Shown: piece after piece, positions 25,674 through 34,300 of the stretch
How the letters are laid out: every line of letters starts with the position of its first letter
How positions within the stretch are numbered: position 1 is the stretch's first letter
Source of the DNA: Sphingobium indicum BiD32
GTDB lineage: Bacteria; Pseudomonadota; Alphaproteobacteria; Sphingomonadales; Sphingomonadaceae
Reading direction: 5' to 3'
NCBI RefSeq assembly: GCF_000382885.1
Contig: NZ_CAVK010000060.1
Coordinates: forward strand, 1 to 57,311
Length of the DNA: 57,311 nucleotides
Notes under the pieces: model-generated
What the model saw: only the letters and a program-made list of their open reading frames with translations
The model's database searches: none
What the model was told of the DNA's origin: nothing
Made by a program: the position numbers and the translations under genes

Positions 25674-26348
25674 ATGTCATCGCTTGCGCAACAAGTCACG
25701 GCGGCGGGTCTGGCTGACCATATCCTCAGCGAGCGCCAGCTCGGCAATCTGCTGGGCGGCGGTGACGCCCGGCGCTATGGGCTGGTCAACCGCGCGCTCA
25801 AGGACGGCACGCTGCTTCGCGTGAAGCGCGGCACCTATCTGCTGGGCAAGCACTATCGGAGCGAAACCATCCATCCCTTCGCTATCGCGCAAGGTCTCGT
25901 GCCAGGCAGCTATGTCTCTTTTGAAAGCGCCCTCGCCCATCACGGCTGGATCCCTGAAGCGGTTTTCGTGACCGCAAGCGTGTCTCCCGGCCGCAAGACG
26001 CTCCGCTTTGAAACGACCGACTTCGGTGCGTTCAGCTTCCATCCGCTCGCCATCGCGGACTACCAGTTTCTGGCCGGCGTCGATCGCGTGCAGATGGGCA
26101 AGCTCACGGCCTTCGTCGCACAGCCGCTGCGCGCCTTGTTGGACCTCGTTGCCTTGCGCAAGGAGGAGTGGACCGGTTTCGACTGGCTGACCCAGGGCAT
26201 GCGGATCGATGAGGAGATGCTCCTCGGAGTTCGGCGAAAGGATTTCACCAAGCTGAAGCCGGTCTACAAGCACAAGGCCGTAAACGGTTTCCTTGCTGCG
26301 CTCGAGATCGCCGTCATGGCCAGAAAGGGCCGCTCAGCAAATGATTGA
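25674..26348 (+). CDS. abiEi: AbiEi-type antitoxin of a type IV toxin-antitoxin pair
   Basis: A 224-aa winged-helix regulator. Residues 1-60 form the wHTH (VKRGTYLLGKHY as the wing), followed by the AbiEi core IAQGLVPGSYVSFESALAHHGWIPEAV and TVxAVSPGRKT-like SVSPGRKTLRFET, and a C-terminal PLRALLDLVALR region. AbiEi proteins repress the operon and counter AbiEii without direct binding. It overlaps the toxin gene by 8 bp (stop at 26346-26348). The region 25630-25673 upstream is AT-rich and contains an imperfect dyad around AACTTTC/GGAAGT that could be its operator; that site is weak. Confidence 0.85.
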   Translation: MSSLAQQVTAAGLADHILSERQLGNLLGGGDARRYGLVNRALKDGTLLRVKRGTYLLGKHYRSETIHPFAIAQGLVPGSYVSFESALAHHGWIPEAVFVTASVSPGRKTLRFETTDFGAFSFHPLAIADYQFLAGVDRVQMGKLTAFVAQPLRALLDLVALRKEEWTGFDWLTQGMRIDEEMLLGVRRKDFTKLKPVYKHKAVNGFLAALEIAVMARKGRSAND

Positions 26349-27213
26349 TATCATCCAGGAGAAACTGCGCCGCTACGATGCCGCCAATGCGCTCGAGGAA
26401 GAGAATGCGGTCAAGGAAATCCTCCAAGAGATCGCTCTCTACGCCCTCTGGCGCGGTGACTTCTTCGACGTCGCCCTCTTTCAGGGCGGCACGTCCCTGC
26501 GCATCCTCCACGGCCTGCCGCGTTTCTCAGAAGATCTCGACTTCCTGCTACGGGAGCCTGACCCGGGGTTCGACTGGACGCCCTACCTCAAGACGCTGAT
26601 CGAGGTGTTCGGCCAGTTCGGGCTGAAGCTCGAAGCGCTGCCCAAGGCGAAGATGGACACGGCGATCCGCCAAGCGTTGATCAAGGATGATTCGATCGCG
26701 AGCCAGCTCGCCCTGTCCTTCGCTGGAACGGGCAAGCCGAAGACGATCCGCATCAAGCTCGAGATTGACGTCAACCCGCCCGAGGGCTCGGGCGAGACGT
26801 CGAGCTATCTGGATTTCCCGGCGGATCATGAGGTTAGACACCAGGATTTGCCGTCCAATTTCGCGCTCAAGATTCATGCGCTCCTATGCCGGGGCTTCCT
26901 CAAGGGCCGGGACTGGTTCGATTTCTCCTGGTATGTCGCCAAGGGGGTGGCGCCCAATCTTCCACTATTGCGTATGGCGCTCATCCAGGCCGGTCCATGG
27001 GCGGGCAATGAGGACATTGCCGCCGATATGCCATGGCTGACAGAAGCACTGGGGAGTGCGATCGCGAAGATCGACTGGAAGGCTGCGGCCGACGATGTAC
27101 GGCGCTTCCTGCGCCCGACCGAACTCAAATCGGTCGACCTCTGGAGCGAGCGCTTCTTCCTTGCGAAACTCGACAGGCTGCCTCCGCCGCCGGGCGAAGT
27201 GGCTCACCCATGA
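26341..27213 (+). CDS. abiEii: AbiEii-type nucleotidyltransferase toxin
   Basis: Nucleotidyltransferase toxin giving abortive infection; characterised relatives (MenT/AbiEii) modify nucleotides or tRNA. The 290-aa product has the pol-beta-like core: LFQGGTSLRILHGLPRFSEDLDF holds the GGTS and DLDF motifs, IKLEIDVNPP supplies the third acidic position, and KIHALLCRGFLKGRDWFDFSWY is the conserved K...KGRDWFDF C-terminal motif. The ATG at 26341 lies inside the end of the antitoxin gene. The pair is complete, and its position right after the HamAB-like genes extends the defence cluster. Confidence 0.9.
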   Translation: MIDIIQEKLRRYDAANALEEENAVKEILQEIALYALWRGDFFDVALFQGGTSLRILHGLPRFSEDLDFLLREPDPGFDWTPYLKTLIEVFGQFGLKLEALPKAKMDTAIRQALIKDDSIASQLALSFAGTGKPKTIRIKLEIDVNPPEGSGETSSYLDFPADHEVRHQDLPSNFALKIHALLCRGFLKGRDWFDFSWYVAKGVAPNLPLLRMALIQAGPWAGNEDIAADMPWLTEALGSAIAKIDWKAAADDVRRFLRPTELKSVDLWSERFFLAKLDRLPPPPGEVAHP

Positions 27214-27281
27214 AAGGGAAATTCGTCATCAAGGCGCTAGTCGATACGCTCTCGGCCACGGTGCCGCAGGAGCTTTTATGA
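27210..27281 (+). CDS. Very short ORF between abiEii and the DUF1810 gene
   Basis: A 23-codon frame (MKGKFVIKALVDTL then SATVPQELL) overlaps the toxin stop by ATGA and the next start by four bases. It could be a translational bridge or the stump of a lost gene. There is no independent evidence of function. Confidence 0.3.
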   Translation: MKGKFVIKALVDTLSATVPQELL

Positions 27282-27748
27282 CCGCCGATCATTTGTCCGA
27301 ACGTTTCGTCGAGATGCAGACGCTCACTTATGCACCGGCACTTGCCGAAATCCGCCGTGGCAAGAAAGTCACCCATTGGATGTGGTGGATTTTCCCGCAG
27401 CTCGCGGGCCTGGGGCAAAGCTCGACTTCACGGCAGTTCGCGCTTCAATCGTTGGATGAGGCGCAGGCTTATTTCAGTCATCCGGTCCTGGGACCACGGT
27501 ATATCGAATGCGTCACAGCCTTACAGGACTTGGCAACCAATGATCCGATTGCCGTGTTCGACACGCTCGACGCGATGAAACTTCACTCGTCGCTGACATT
27601 ATTTGAAGCCGCCACTGCTCATCCTCTGATCACGGCAGCGCTCAACCGCTGGTTCGGCGGAGCACGCGATCAGAAGACAGTGGAGCTTCTCAAGGCGAAG
27701 AGCCCACGACGCGTTCGCCCCAGCGAGACCAACGAACCCAAAGGCTAA
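27278..27748 (+). CDS. DUF1810 family protein
   Basis: A 156-aa protein matching the DUF1810 (COG5579) pattern: ERFVEMQTLTYAPALAEIRRG at the start, then KKVTHWMWWIFPQLAGLG, SLDEAQAYFSHPVLGPRY and MKLHSSLTLFEAA. The biochemical role of the family is not established. The ATG at 27278 follows CAGGAG by seven bases; the longer open frame upstream is inside the toxin gene. It is the last gene of the plus-strand defence run. Confidence 0.85.
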   Translation: MTADHLSERFVEMQTLTYAPALAEIRRGKKVTHWMWWIFPQLAGLGQSSTSRQFALQSLDEAQAYFSHPVLGPRYIECVTALQDLATNDPIAVFDTLDAMKLHSSLTLFEAATAHPLITAALNRWFGGARDQKTVELLKAKSPRRVRPSETNEPKG

Positions 27749-27785
27749 CGGCAAGGCTTCGTTAAACACGGAAGGCCGCAGCCGC

Positions 27786-28364
27786 TTAGGCCGGCTGCAG
27801 CACGGACGCGAGGAGCCGTTCGGCGCGGGCCGAACCATATTCCTTCACCGCGCGCGCGAGCCGGCCACGATCCATTTCCCCTGCCCTCGCCAGCGCACGG
27901 GGAAGGATTGCCGCCTTGTCTTCGGGCAGCCGGTCGATGTTATGCAGGAGGTCGACAAGCAGGACTTCCTTGGAAAGCCGCCGGGGCACCGCCGGCCGCA
28001 TGCGGAAGTCGTACGTTCGTCCATCCAGTTTGAACCGGCCATGGCGCTTGCGATTATAGACCACGGGCTCATTGTGGAGTTGGGTCGTGCCTACGCCAAG
28101 CCCGTTGAATGCGTTTGGAGAGACCAGCAGGAACCGATCGTCGCCGAGAAATGTCTCGACAAGCTTTTCGGGCTTCGCGGGCGCGACACCGAACCGGGTC
28201 TTGCGTGGCGCCATATAGACGCCCGCCGACACCTTCTCGAGCCGCCCCTCATCGACAAGCTGGCGAACATGGCGATCGACCGCGTTCGACCAGCGCGCCA
28301 GATCCTTGCGGCGGTAAACCTGACCTGGACGCAGGTGGCGCTTGAGTTGCGCAAGGGCGGACAT
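27786..28364 (-). CDS. DUF6088/AbiEi-like regulator without a visible partner toxin
   Basis: A protein of about 192 aa. The N-terminal winged-helix part is ALAQLKRHLRPGQVYRRKDL, RWSNAVDRHVRQLVDEGRLEKV and SAGVYMAP; the C-terminal part holds FLLVSPNAFNGLGVGTTQL, VVYNRKRHGRF and FDFRMRPAVP-like residues, as in DUF6088 and AbiEi-C proteins. Those proteins usually precede a nucleotidyltransferase toxin, but downstream on this strand there is only the end of the convergent DUF1810 gene. Alternative starts at 28379 and 28439 are possible, the latter with AGAGGT upstream. It may be an orphan antitoxin or a stand-alone regulator. Confidence 0.7.
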   Translation of the reverse strand: MSALAQLKRHLRPGQVYRRKDLARWSNAVDRHVRQLVDEGRLEKVSAGVYMAPRKTRFGVAPAKPEKLVETFLGDDRFLLVSPNAFNGLGVGTTQLHNEPVVYNRKRHGRFKLDGRTYDFRMRPAVPRRLSKEVLLVDLLHNIDRLPEDKAAILPRALARAGEMDRGRLARAVKEYGSARAERLLASVLQPA

Positions 28365-28453
28365 GCTTCCTGTTTCCATCCATCGCAGATATGCTTCCGG
28401 CCTGGAATTTGCAACTAATCTTATTAAAAATTCATGCAACCACCTCTAAGGCC

Positions 28454-29056
28454 CTACCGCGCTGCTGCCGTTCGAGGTTGACCGTGCGCACCGCGCACAT
28501 AAGGTTTCCGCTGGTTTTCGCTGGTGGCGATGCTCGGGTGAAGCGCGGCGCGGACAGTGTCCGTTACCGTATAGACCGCATGGCGCTGAGCGCCGCGGTT
28601 CTCGTGGTCGACCCAACAGCCCTGGTAATGGCGCTTGATGAGCCCTGCCCGCACCAGTTCCGATACGGCGCGGCTGATCGCGGTCATGCCGGTCTCCCGG
28701 ATGCGCTCCCCAATCTGGGCATCAACAAGACGCTCAGCCTCCTCCCGGTCATCCGGCAATTCCCCTTTGGCGTAGAGCGCCGCGCGGACTTTGTCGGCGG
28801 TCACCCGGCGGTGATGATAGCGCGCTCCGCTCGGCGCGATTGCCGCAGCCAGCCACTCCCGGATCGGCACCAACGCCTCGCCATCGCGAACGAGAGGGCC
28901 GGCCTGCCCGTTCGGCCGGGCGACACGGGCAATAAGGTCCAGCACCATGAAGGTATAGCGCGGCCGCGCGGAATGCTCCGCAATCGTGCGGACTATGTCC
29001 GGCATGCTTGTCGTTGGCTGGGAGGCCGGCGATGCGAAGAGGTCCTGCTGGAACAT
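28454..29056 (-). CDS. Hypothetical protein with a probable winged-helix region
   Basis: A 200-aa soluble protein: MFQQDLFASP at the start, then ARPRYTFMVLDLIARVARPNGQ, LVPIREWLAAAIAPSGARYHHRR, and a C-terminal part MTAISRAVSELVRAGLIKRHYQGCWVDHEN that reads like a winged helix (ISRAVSELVRAGLI helix, then the wing). An ATG at 29107 would add 17 residues. A strong inverted repeat lies 80-122 bp upstream of the chosen start and may be bound by this protein or by the divergent MucR. Function not recognised; a replication or transcription regulator is possible. Confidence 0.65.
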   Translation of the reverse strand: MFQQDLFASPASQPTTSMPDIVRTIAEHSARPRYTFMVLDLIARVARPNGQAGPLVRDGEALVPIREWLAAAIAPSGARYHHRRVTADKVRAALYAKGELPDDREEAERLVDAQIGERIRETGMTAISRAVSELVRAGLIKRHYQGCWVDHENRGAQRHAVYTVTDTVRAALHPSIATSENQRKPYVRGAHGQPRTAAAR

Positions 29057-29135
29057 GGAACGAATCAAGCACAAAGCGGGACTCTTGTGAATCCCCCAAT
29101 TGCTCATGAAGACCGGCGAACCATGCTTTTGCCAC

Positions 29136-29178
29136 CTATGTCACTTTAGCTCAGCACCTCAGGGGTAAAGTGACATAG
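29136..29178. promoter_or_regulatory. 13-bp perfect inverted repeat in the divergent promoter region
   Basis: CTATGTCACTTTA and TAAAGTGACATAG are separated by 17 bases. A third partial copy, TGTCACTT, occurs at 29187-29194 in the same orientation as the left arm. The cluster lies between the minus-strand hypothetical gene and the plus-strand mucR, as expected for a multi-site operator. Confidence 0.65.
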
Positions 29179-29329
29179 ATGTCATTTGTCACTTCCTTAA
29201 AAAGCTGGTGTTTCGGGCACAATTCTCCATGAAGCGGGACGTTGCGACGCTTGTTGCGAAGGAAGCCACTTCCCGCTAGCCACGCTGCTTCACCGATCCT
29301 CTCTGCCTAGCCTGGAAGGCCAGCAAAGC

Positions 29330-29881
29330 ATGACCGAAGCAACCGAACGCGACAGCACACTCATCACATTGACCGCCGACATCGTGGCCGCGCATGTCAC
29401 AAACAACAGTGTTGCCGTGAGCGATCTGCCATCGCTGATCCAGAATGTGCACGATGCGCTCAACCGTCTCGGCAAGGCCGAGACGGTGCCGGAAGCGAAG
29501 CAGGAACCTGCGGTGTCGATCCGGGCTTCGGTCAAGCCCGACTACATCGTATGCTTGGAGGATGGCAAAAAGCTCAAGATGCTGAAGCGGCACCTGATGA
29601 CGCACTATCAGCTCACGCCAGCCGAATATCGCACCAAGTGGAACCTGCCCTCCGACTACCCGATGGTAGCGCCCAACTATGCCGAAAAGCGCCGCGCGCT
29701 CGCCAAAAAGATCGGTCTCGGTCGCAAGCCGAAGGTAGCGGCTGCTCCAGCGGCCAGGACGAAAAAGGGGCCAGCGGCCGGCAATCCCACACAGGAACGC
29801 AGCCCAGGCGGGGCACCTCGCGCAAAGCGCTCTGTTCTCACACCAGCCTTTGCGCCGCCGAACGACGCCGACGCGGGCTAA
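29330..29881 (+). CDS. MucR/Ros-family transcriptional regulator
   Basis: Zinc-finger H-NS-like regulator of alphaproteobacteria. The 183-aa protein has an N-terminal oligomerisation part (TLTADIVAAHVTNNSVAVSDLPSLI in segments) and the zinc finger region SVKPDYIVCLEDGKKLKML, KRHLMTHYQLTPAEYRTKW, then LPSDYPMVAPNYAEKRRALAKKIGLG. The Cys, Asp and two His ligands are present. The C-terminal 45 residues are a basic low-complexity tail. The family often silences horizontally acquired or exopolysaccharide genes, so it may govern genes of the element. Confidence 0.92.
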   Translation: MTEATERDSTLITLTADIVAAHVTNNSVAVSDLPSLIQNVHDALNRLGKAETVPEAKQEPAVSIRASVKPDYIVCLEDGKKLKMLKRHLMTHYQLTPAEYRTKWNLPSDYPMVAPNYAEKRRALAKKIGLGRKPKVAAAPAARTKKGPAAGNPTQERSPGGAPRAKRSVLTPAFAPPNDADAG

Positions 29882-29914
29882 ACGCGGAAATCAGCCCGAA
29901 AAGGCGGGTCGGCG

Positions 29915-30106
29915 TCATGTCATGCGGCGGCGGCGCGGTCCGACATGTTCGGCAGACACCTCGAGATCGACAGCAAGCTGGGTAAGCGTACGGTGCGCGC
30001 CGAGGCGCTGGAGGCCATCCAGCCGCGTATCACGCTTGAGATTGTCTATGCGCGAGCGCACGAGCGAGGCGGCGACGCGAAGCGTGTGAGGATCGAGTTC
30101 GGTCAT
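29915..30106 (-). CDS. Small hypothetical protein
   Basis: A 63-aa basic helical protein (MTELDPHTLRVAASLVRSRI, LDGLQRLGAHRTLTQLAVDL, EVSAEHVGPRRRR). An upstream ATG at 30133 would add nine residues. It is convergent with mucR. Family not recognised; the periodicity of hydrophobic residues suggests real coding. Confidence 0.5.
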   Translation of the reverse strand: MTELDPHTLRVAASLVRSRIDNLKRDTRLDGLQRLGAHRTLTQLAVDLEVSAEHVGPRRRRMT

Positions 30107-30259
30107 GGACCGTACTATAGCGCAATTGAACATACGATGCGATCATCTACGGAAGCATGTTCCAGAAAGAAAAACGCTTAAATTCAGCGTGGTAGACTTG
30201 AATATGGGATATGACAGCCTCGTCATCGGCGATATGGTCAATCACCAAGAGGGGGCGCT

Positions 30260-30730
30260 ATGACCTTTGAACTTATCGACAAACTCGTAACGGAAGAAGG
30301 CTATGCCTTCCAGAGTTGGCGGGACCACTATGGAAAAGGTGTTTGGGCCGCGCTCGGATTTTGGCAGGACCATGTTGATATTGTGCGCGACCTGTCGTGG
30401 AACAGCGAGGATCAAATCGTCTTTCCAGCGATGAATTACGTCTTTTCCGCCAATTGGCTTCCTGTCGTGACGGGGCGAACCTTGACCGAAGCGGCGCAGA
30501 ATCTGGAGGAGCGCCTAAGGCTCCTGCCTCAAGACCAGCTTACTGGCGATAGTGAATGGACGAAGGTGGTGTGCAAGGCCCTGCTGGACTTGCGTGAAGC
30601 CCATAGCGGGCTTTACCGTAATGGCGAACGTATAAAGTGGCCCGAACCGCTTGACGATCTCCCTGAAACTTTTGAGTTCGCCGTCGAATGGCTTGCCGCA
30701 TCCGAACGCGCGTGGGTGGGAGAGCTTTAA
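30260..30730 (+). CDS. Hypothetical protein
   Basis: A 156-aa soluble, slightly acidic protein rich in Trp: QSWRDHYGKGVWAALGFWQDH, VFPAMNYVFSANWLP, EWTKVVCKALLDLREAHSG and FAVEWLAASERAW. A purine-rich AAGAGGGGGC precedes the ATG. It is convergent with the nuclease-like gene. I recognise no family. It is the last gene of the accessory island before the DNA-processing operon. Confidence 0.65.
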   Translation: MTFELIDKLVTEEGYAFQSWRDHYGKGVWAALGFWQDHVDIVRDLSWNSEDQIVFPAMNYVFSANWLPVVTGRTLTEAAQNLEERLRLLPQDQLTGDSEWTKVVCKALLDLREAHSGLYRNGERIKWPEPLDDLPETFEFAVEWLAASERAWVGEL

Positions 30731-30772
30731 GCAAAGCGAGACTACCTTGCGACAAGCGATCTGGCATCGCTG

Positions 30773-31249
30773 CTACTTCGGCGAGCGTGATTGATAGCTC
30801 GGCGGGCACTCCAAACGACCATAACGCGGGACAACTTGCCCCGCCTCCACCTGTTGGCAGGAGAGATCGCCATCCTCGTTCCAGCATTGCAGGACCGGCT
30901 GGCCGTAGCGGTCGGTGTCGAGTTGGCGGCACATGATGTTCCCCTTCGCAACCAGCGCGCGCAGATTGTCGCGGCTATCGTAGGGATCGCCCGGCACGCA
31001 GTTCCGGCCGGGCCGGCAGGCCCCCGGCATTTCGGGCGCGTCTATGCCGTAGAGCCGTGACCGCCCGAACGGCGCACACCGGATATAGTCGCCATTATAG
31101 ATATAGGGCTGCACGCACGGAACCGCTTCGGCTCCCCGAGCTTCCAGCTTCTCAGTGCAGCCGCTCAAGGTAGCCGTCGCTACCATAAGGGTCGCGGCGA
31201 ACCGAGACCGAAGGTCGCAAGAGCGAGCGCTTCGGCGGGACCAGGACAT
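30773..31249 (-). CDS. SNase-like (thermonuclease family) lipoprotein
   Basis: A 158-aa protein with a lipoprotein signal (lipobox LSGC near residue 31) and a compact staphylococcal-nuclease-like fold: DYIRCAPFGRSRLYGIDAPE is the usual first active-site segment, followed by DSRDNLRALV and DTDRYGQPVLQCWN. The Arg of the second motif (normally LERGLA-type) is not obvious, so activity is uncertain. The open frame starts at 31321, but the ATG at 31249 follows AGGA and opens the signal peptide. It is 68 bp downstream of traI on the same strand. A membrane-anchored nuclease-like protein fits DNA uptake or exclusion roles, but this is inference. Confidence 0.75.
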   Translation of the reverse strand: MSWSRRSARSCDLRSRFAATLMVATATLSGCTEKLEARGAEAVPCVQPYIYNGDYIRCAPFGRSRLYGIDAPEMPGACRPGRNCVPGDPYDSRDNLRALVAKGNIMCRQLDTDRYGQPVLQCWNEDGDLSCQQVEAGQVVPRYGRLECPPSYQSRSPK

Positions 31250-31317
31250 ATAATCCTGGAGGGGACATGCCAGATTCAGTCGCGCGACATGCCTGAGGTG
31301 CGGACTTCCCCGACCGC

Positions 31318-34300
31318 TCACAGGTCGAGCCCCAATGTCCGCTCGGGCAGCGGCGGCAGGCTGTCGAGATCAATGGGATCAGGATCGGGCGCCCGAAGGT
31401 CGCTCCTCGGCTTCGCCTCCTTCCCCTGCCCTTCGGTTGCTGGCTTGTCACCCTTGGGATCATCTGGCGACCAGCCCGCAATCGGCGCCGCGAGATCGTC
31501 GAGCGGGATTTCGCCCGGATCGAAATCCACCGTCTCGCCCAACATGCCCGCCAGCATCTCGGCCGATTGCTCGCTTCGCCCATCAACGTCGATCTTCCCG
31601 GTCGTTTCCAGCGCGGACGTCTTGTTCCCCGGCGTGCGCTCGATCTGAGCTATGAGGCGATCCTTGTCATCGACGACAAGCGTCAGCGCATCGCGCACGC
31701 GGGTGACTGTGACGTTGAACAGCCGCTGGTTCGAGAGGAACCGCTCAAAAGACGACATCACCGCGATCGCCTTGTCGACGGTGATGCCCTGGGCCATGTG
31801 CATGTTCAGCGCGTAGGCAAGATCGAGGCGTGACAGCATCGGATCGCCATGAGGTAGCACAAGTTGCTCGCGAGACGCAGTTTCGACCGTCACGCCCGCC
31901 GCGTCGACCCCGATAATCTTCGCCAACGCGCTGTTGTCGAGCCCGCGCGCCTTGTCGTTCGCGGTCCAGCGGATTGCCTCCCCTTCGTGGATCGCTATCG
32001 ATTTTGGCTCCGAGAGGCCGAGCCGGTCCTCGCTGACATGCGGCGACAGCTTTTGCGGGTCGATCCGGAACCGGCGTTTTCCGTCGGATAGCTCGATCTT
32101 CCCGTTCTTTTGAACCTCCACGACGTCATAAAGGCCCTTGCCGAGCCCGAGTTCGTCGGTCCGGAACATAACGTCGAGCTTGAGGCCAGCCCGCCAGTTT
32201 TGACTGTAGCGCAGCTCTTCGCGGGTGAGGTTCACGCGCTCGAATATCGTGAGCGCAAGACTGTCCTTGCCGAGCGTCCCCTCCGCGGTCAGCCCTTCCT
32301 GGATTCGCATATTGATATGCTCTCGCGCCTCGCGGCCGGATGCAAAGAGCGCCGTTCTTTCCCGTTCTTCGGGTGCCAGCTCCAGCCACATATCGGCTGC
32401 ACGGTCGATATGGTCCTTATCCTCGATCACATTCTCGCGAAGGACCCTTATGGCCTCTCCCGATTGGCCGCGATCGGCGAGCGCTGCGACGACAGGCAGA
32501 ATATCGCCCTGTTGGCGAAGATTCTCGTCCATTCGGGCGATGGTCACGCCCGCCGCCTGTACCAGTGCGAAGGCCTTACCCGCGTCTATCGAGGATATCT
32601 GCTGCCGGTCACCGATCAGGGCGAGCTTCTCCACGCCCAGCAGGTTGGCGATCCGCTCCAGCTTCAGCGTCTGCTCGCTGGACACCATGGAACTCTCATC
32701 GACAAGCAGAACGGTATTCCTGAGCACTTCACGCGCGGCCTCATATCGTGGCCCCTCCTGCCTGTGCAAAACATGCTGGTGGCGCAGGAGGAAGGAGGCG
32801 ATCGTCTGGCTGGGAGCGCCGATGCCATCCTGAAGATCGCGCACCATCTTGGTCTGAAAGGCCAGCCCCAGGACATTGTACCCCTCGGCTCTCGCGATAT
32901 TAGCCGCCGCGTGGGCCACCTCGACCACCGCTTGCAGCATCGTCGACTTGCCGGCTCCAGCGATACCCTGGACAGCGACAATGCGGTCGCGCGACGACAC
33001 GATCATGGCGCCGGCCGCGAGCTGGCCGGCATTGAGCGTCACCGTCGAGGCTGCCTGCAAGCGCGCGGGCGCGTCGGCCGCGGCAATGATCGGTTCGACT
33101 TTCCCTTTGCCCTTCTCCATTTCGGAGATGATCGCTTCCTCGGTACGGATTGCTTCGGGCGTCGTTGCCATGGTGACGATCCCGTCATGACGATGCGACT
33201 TGCCCGGGATCAGGGCGCCCTTCTCCAGCAAATTCCCGATCCGGCCCTCGACATGGGTGATCGTCACGCCCTTGAGGCGCAAGTCGAGTGCGGTCTTCGC
33301 CAGCACGTTGAGTTCCCAGGCCGCCTCGCGCTGCGAGAGAATCCGGACCGCCGAGGCAACCGCAAGCTGCGCACGCGCCTCGACGGGCGATTGTGTCAGG
33401 CGCGCGAGGCCGCGGTCGACCAGGGGGTCGTTGGGGCGGAGGAAGTCGGCCACCATCCCGCGCGCGGAACGGATGGCCTCGCTGACCGCTTCATAGCCCC
33501 GCGCCATGATGCCACGGTCCGGATTGCGGGTTATGCGCTCGACCGCCGCCGCCATCAGGTCCTTGCCGTCGAATCCGACTGTCGCGGCCTTGTCGATCCA
33601 CTCCCGGCCGAGCGCTTCGCGATCGCCCACGCTGAGCTTGGGATCGCGCGTGTTCTTGGTGATTTCTCGCAGACCCTCGGCGGTCCTGATGCCGAGCTCG
33701 AGCGCCTTGCCGAGAATGACCGCGCGGCGCTGGCTGAACAGCTCGAGCACCTCCTTGGCGACGCCGGCAATCTCGAAGGTGCCATGCTTTCCGGTCGAAG
33801 TGACTTCATAACCCAGCTTCTCAATCCGATCGCGAAAGAAGGCGTGGTAGATCGAACCGATCACGCTGTTGTTCTTCCAGAGCGCGCTGTTGTGGAGCGC
33901 CTGCCATTTGCCATCGGGCATCTTCGTCAGGTTCGCGATCACGGCATGGATATGGCCCTGCGGGTCGAGCGCGCGGCTCGTGTCGTGCTGGAATAGAGCA
34001 TAGACGAGATTGCCGGTGCGGATCGGCACCTTGCGCCCGTCGATATCTTTGCGGCCCTCGGCGAGGTTCTTTTCGACCCAGCTCATCGTCGCCTTGACCG
34101 CCTCCATATGGGCCGCAAGGATACGCTTGTCGCCGGCAATATAGGCCATCACTGACGCGGATTTCGGCATCGAAAAGGTCATGTCGAGACCCGGCCTGCG
34201 GTTCTCGACCTGGCCGACCTTCTCACCATCTGGCAGCTCTCCGTTGAGGATCTTTTCAAAGCCCTCCTTGCCGACGTCGCCGGCAAGACCAAGGTCGGCA

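Noticed and set aside
32110..33996. A 628-codon plus-strand frame antisense to traI
   Set aside because: It is the mirror frame of a well-supported relaxase gene in high-GC DNA; its protein shows no domain and no ribosome site.
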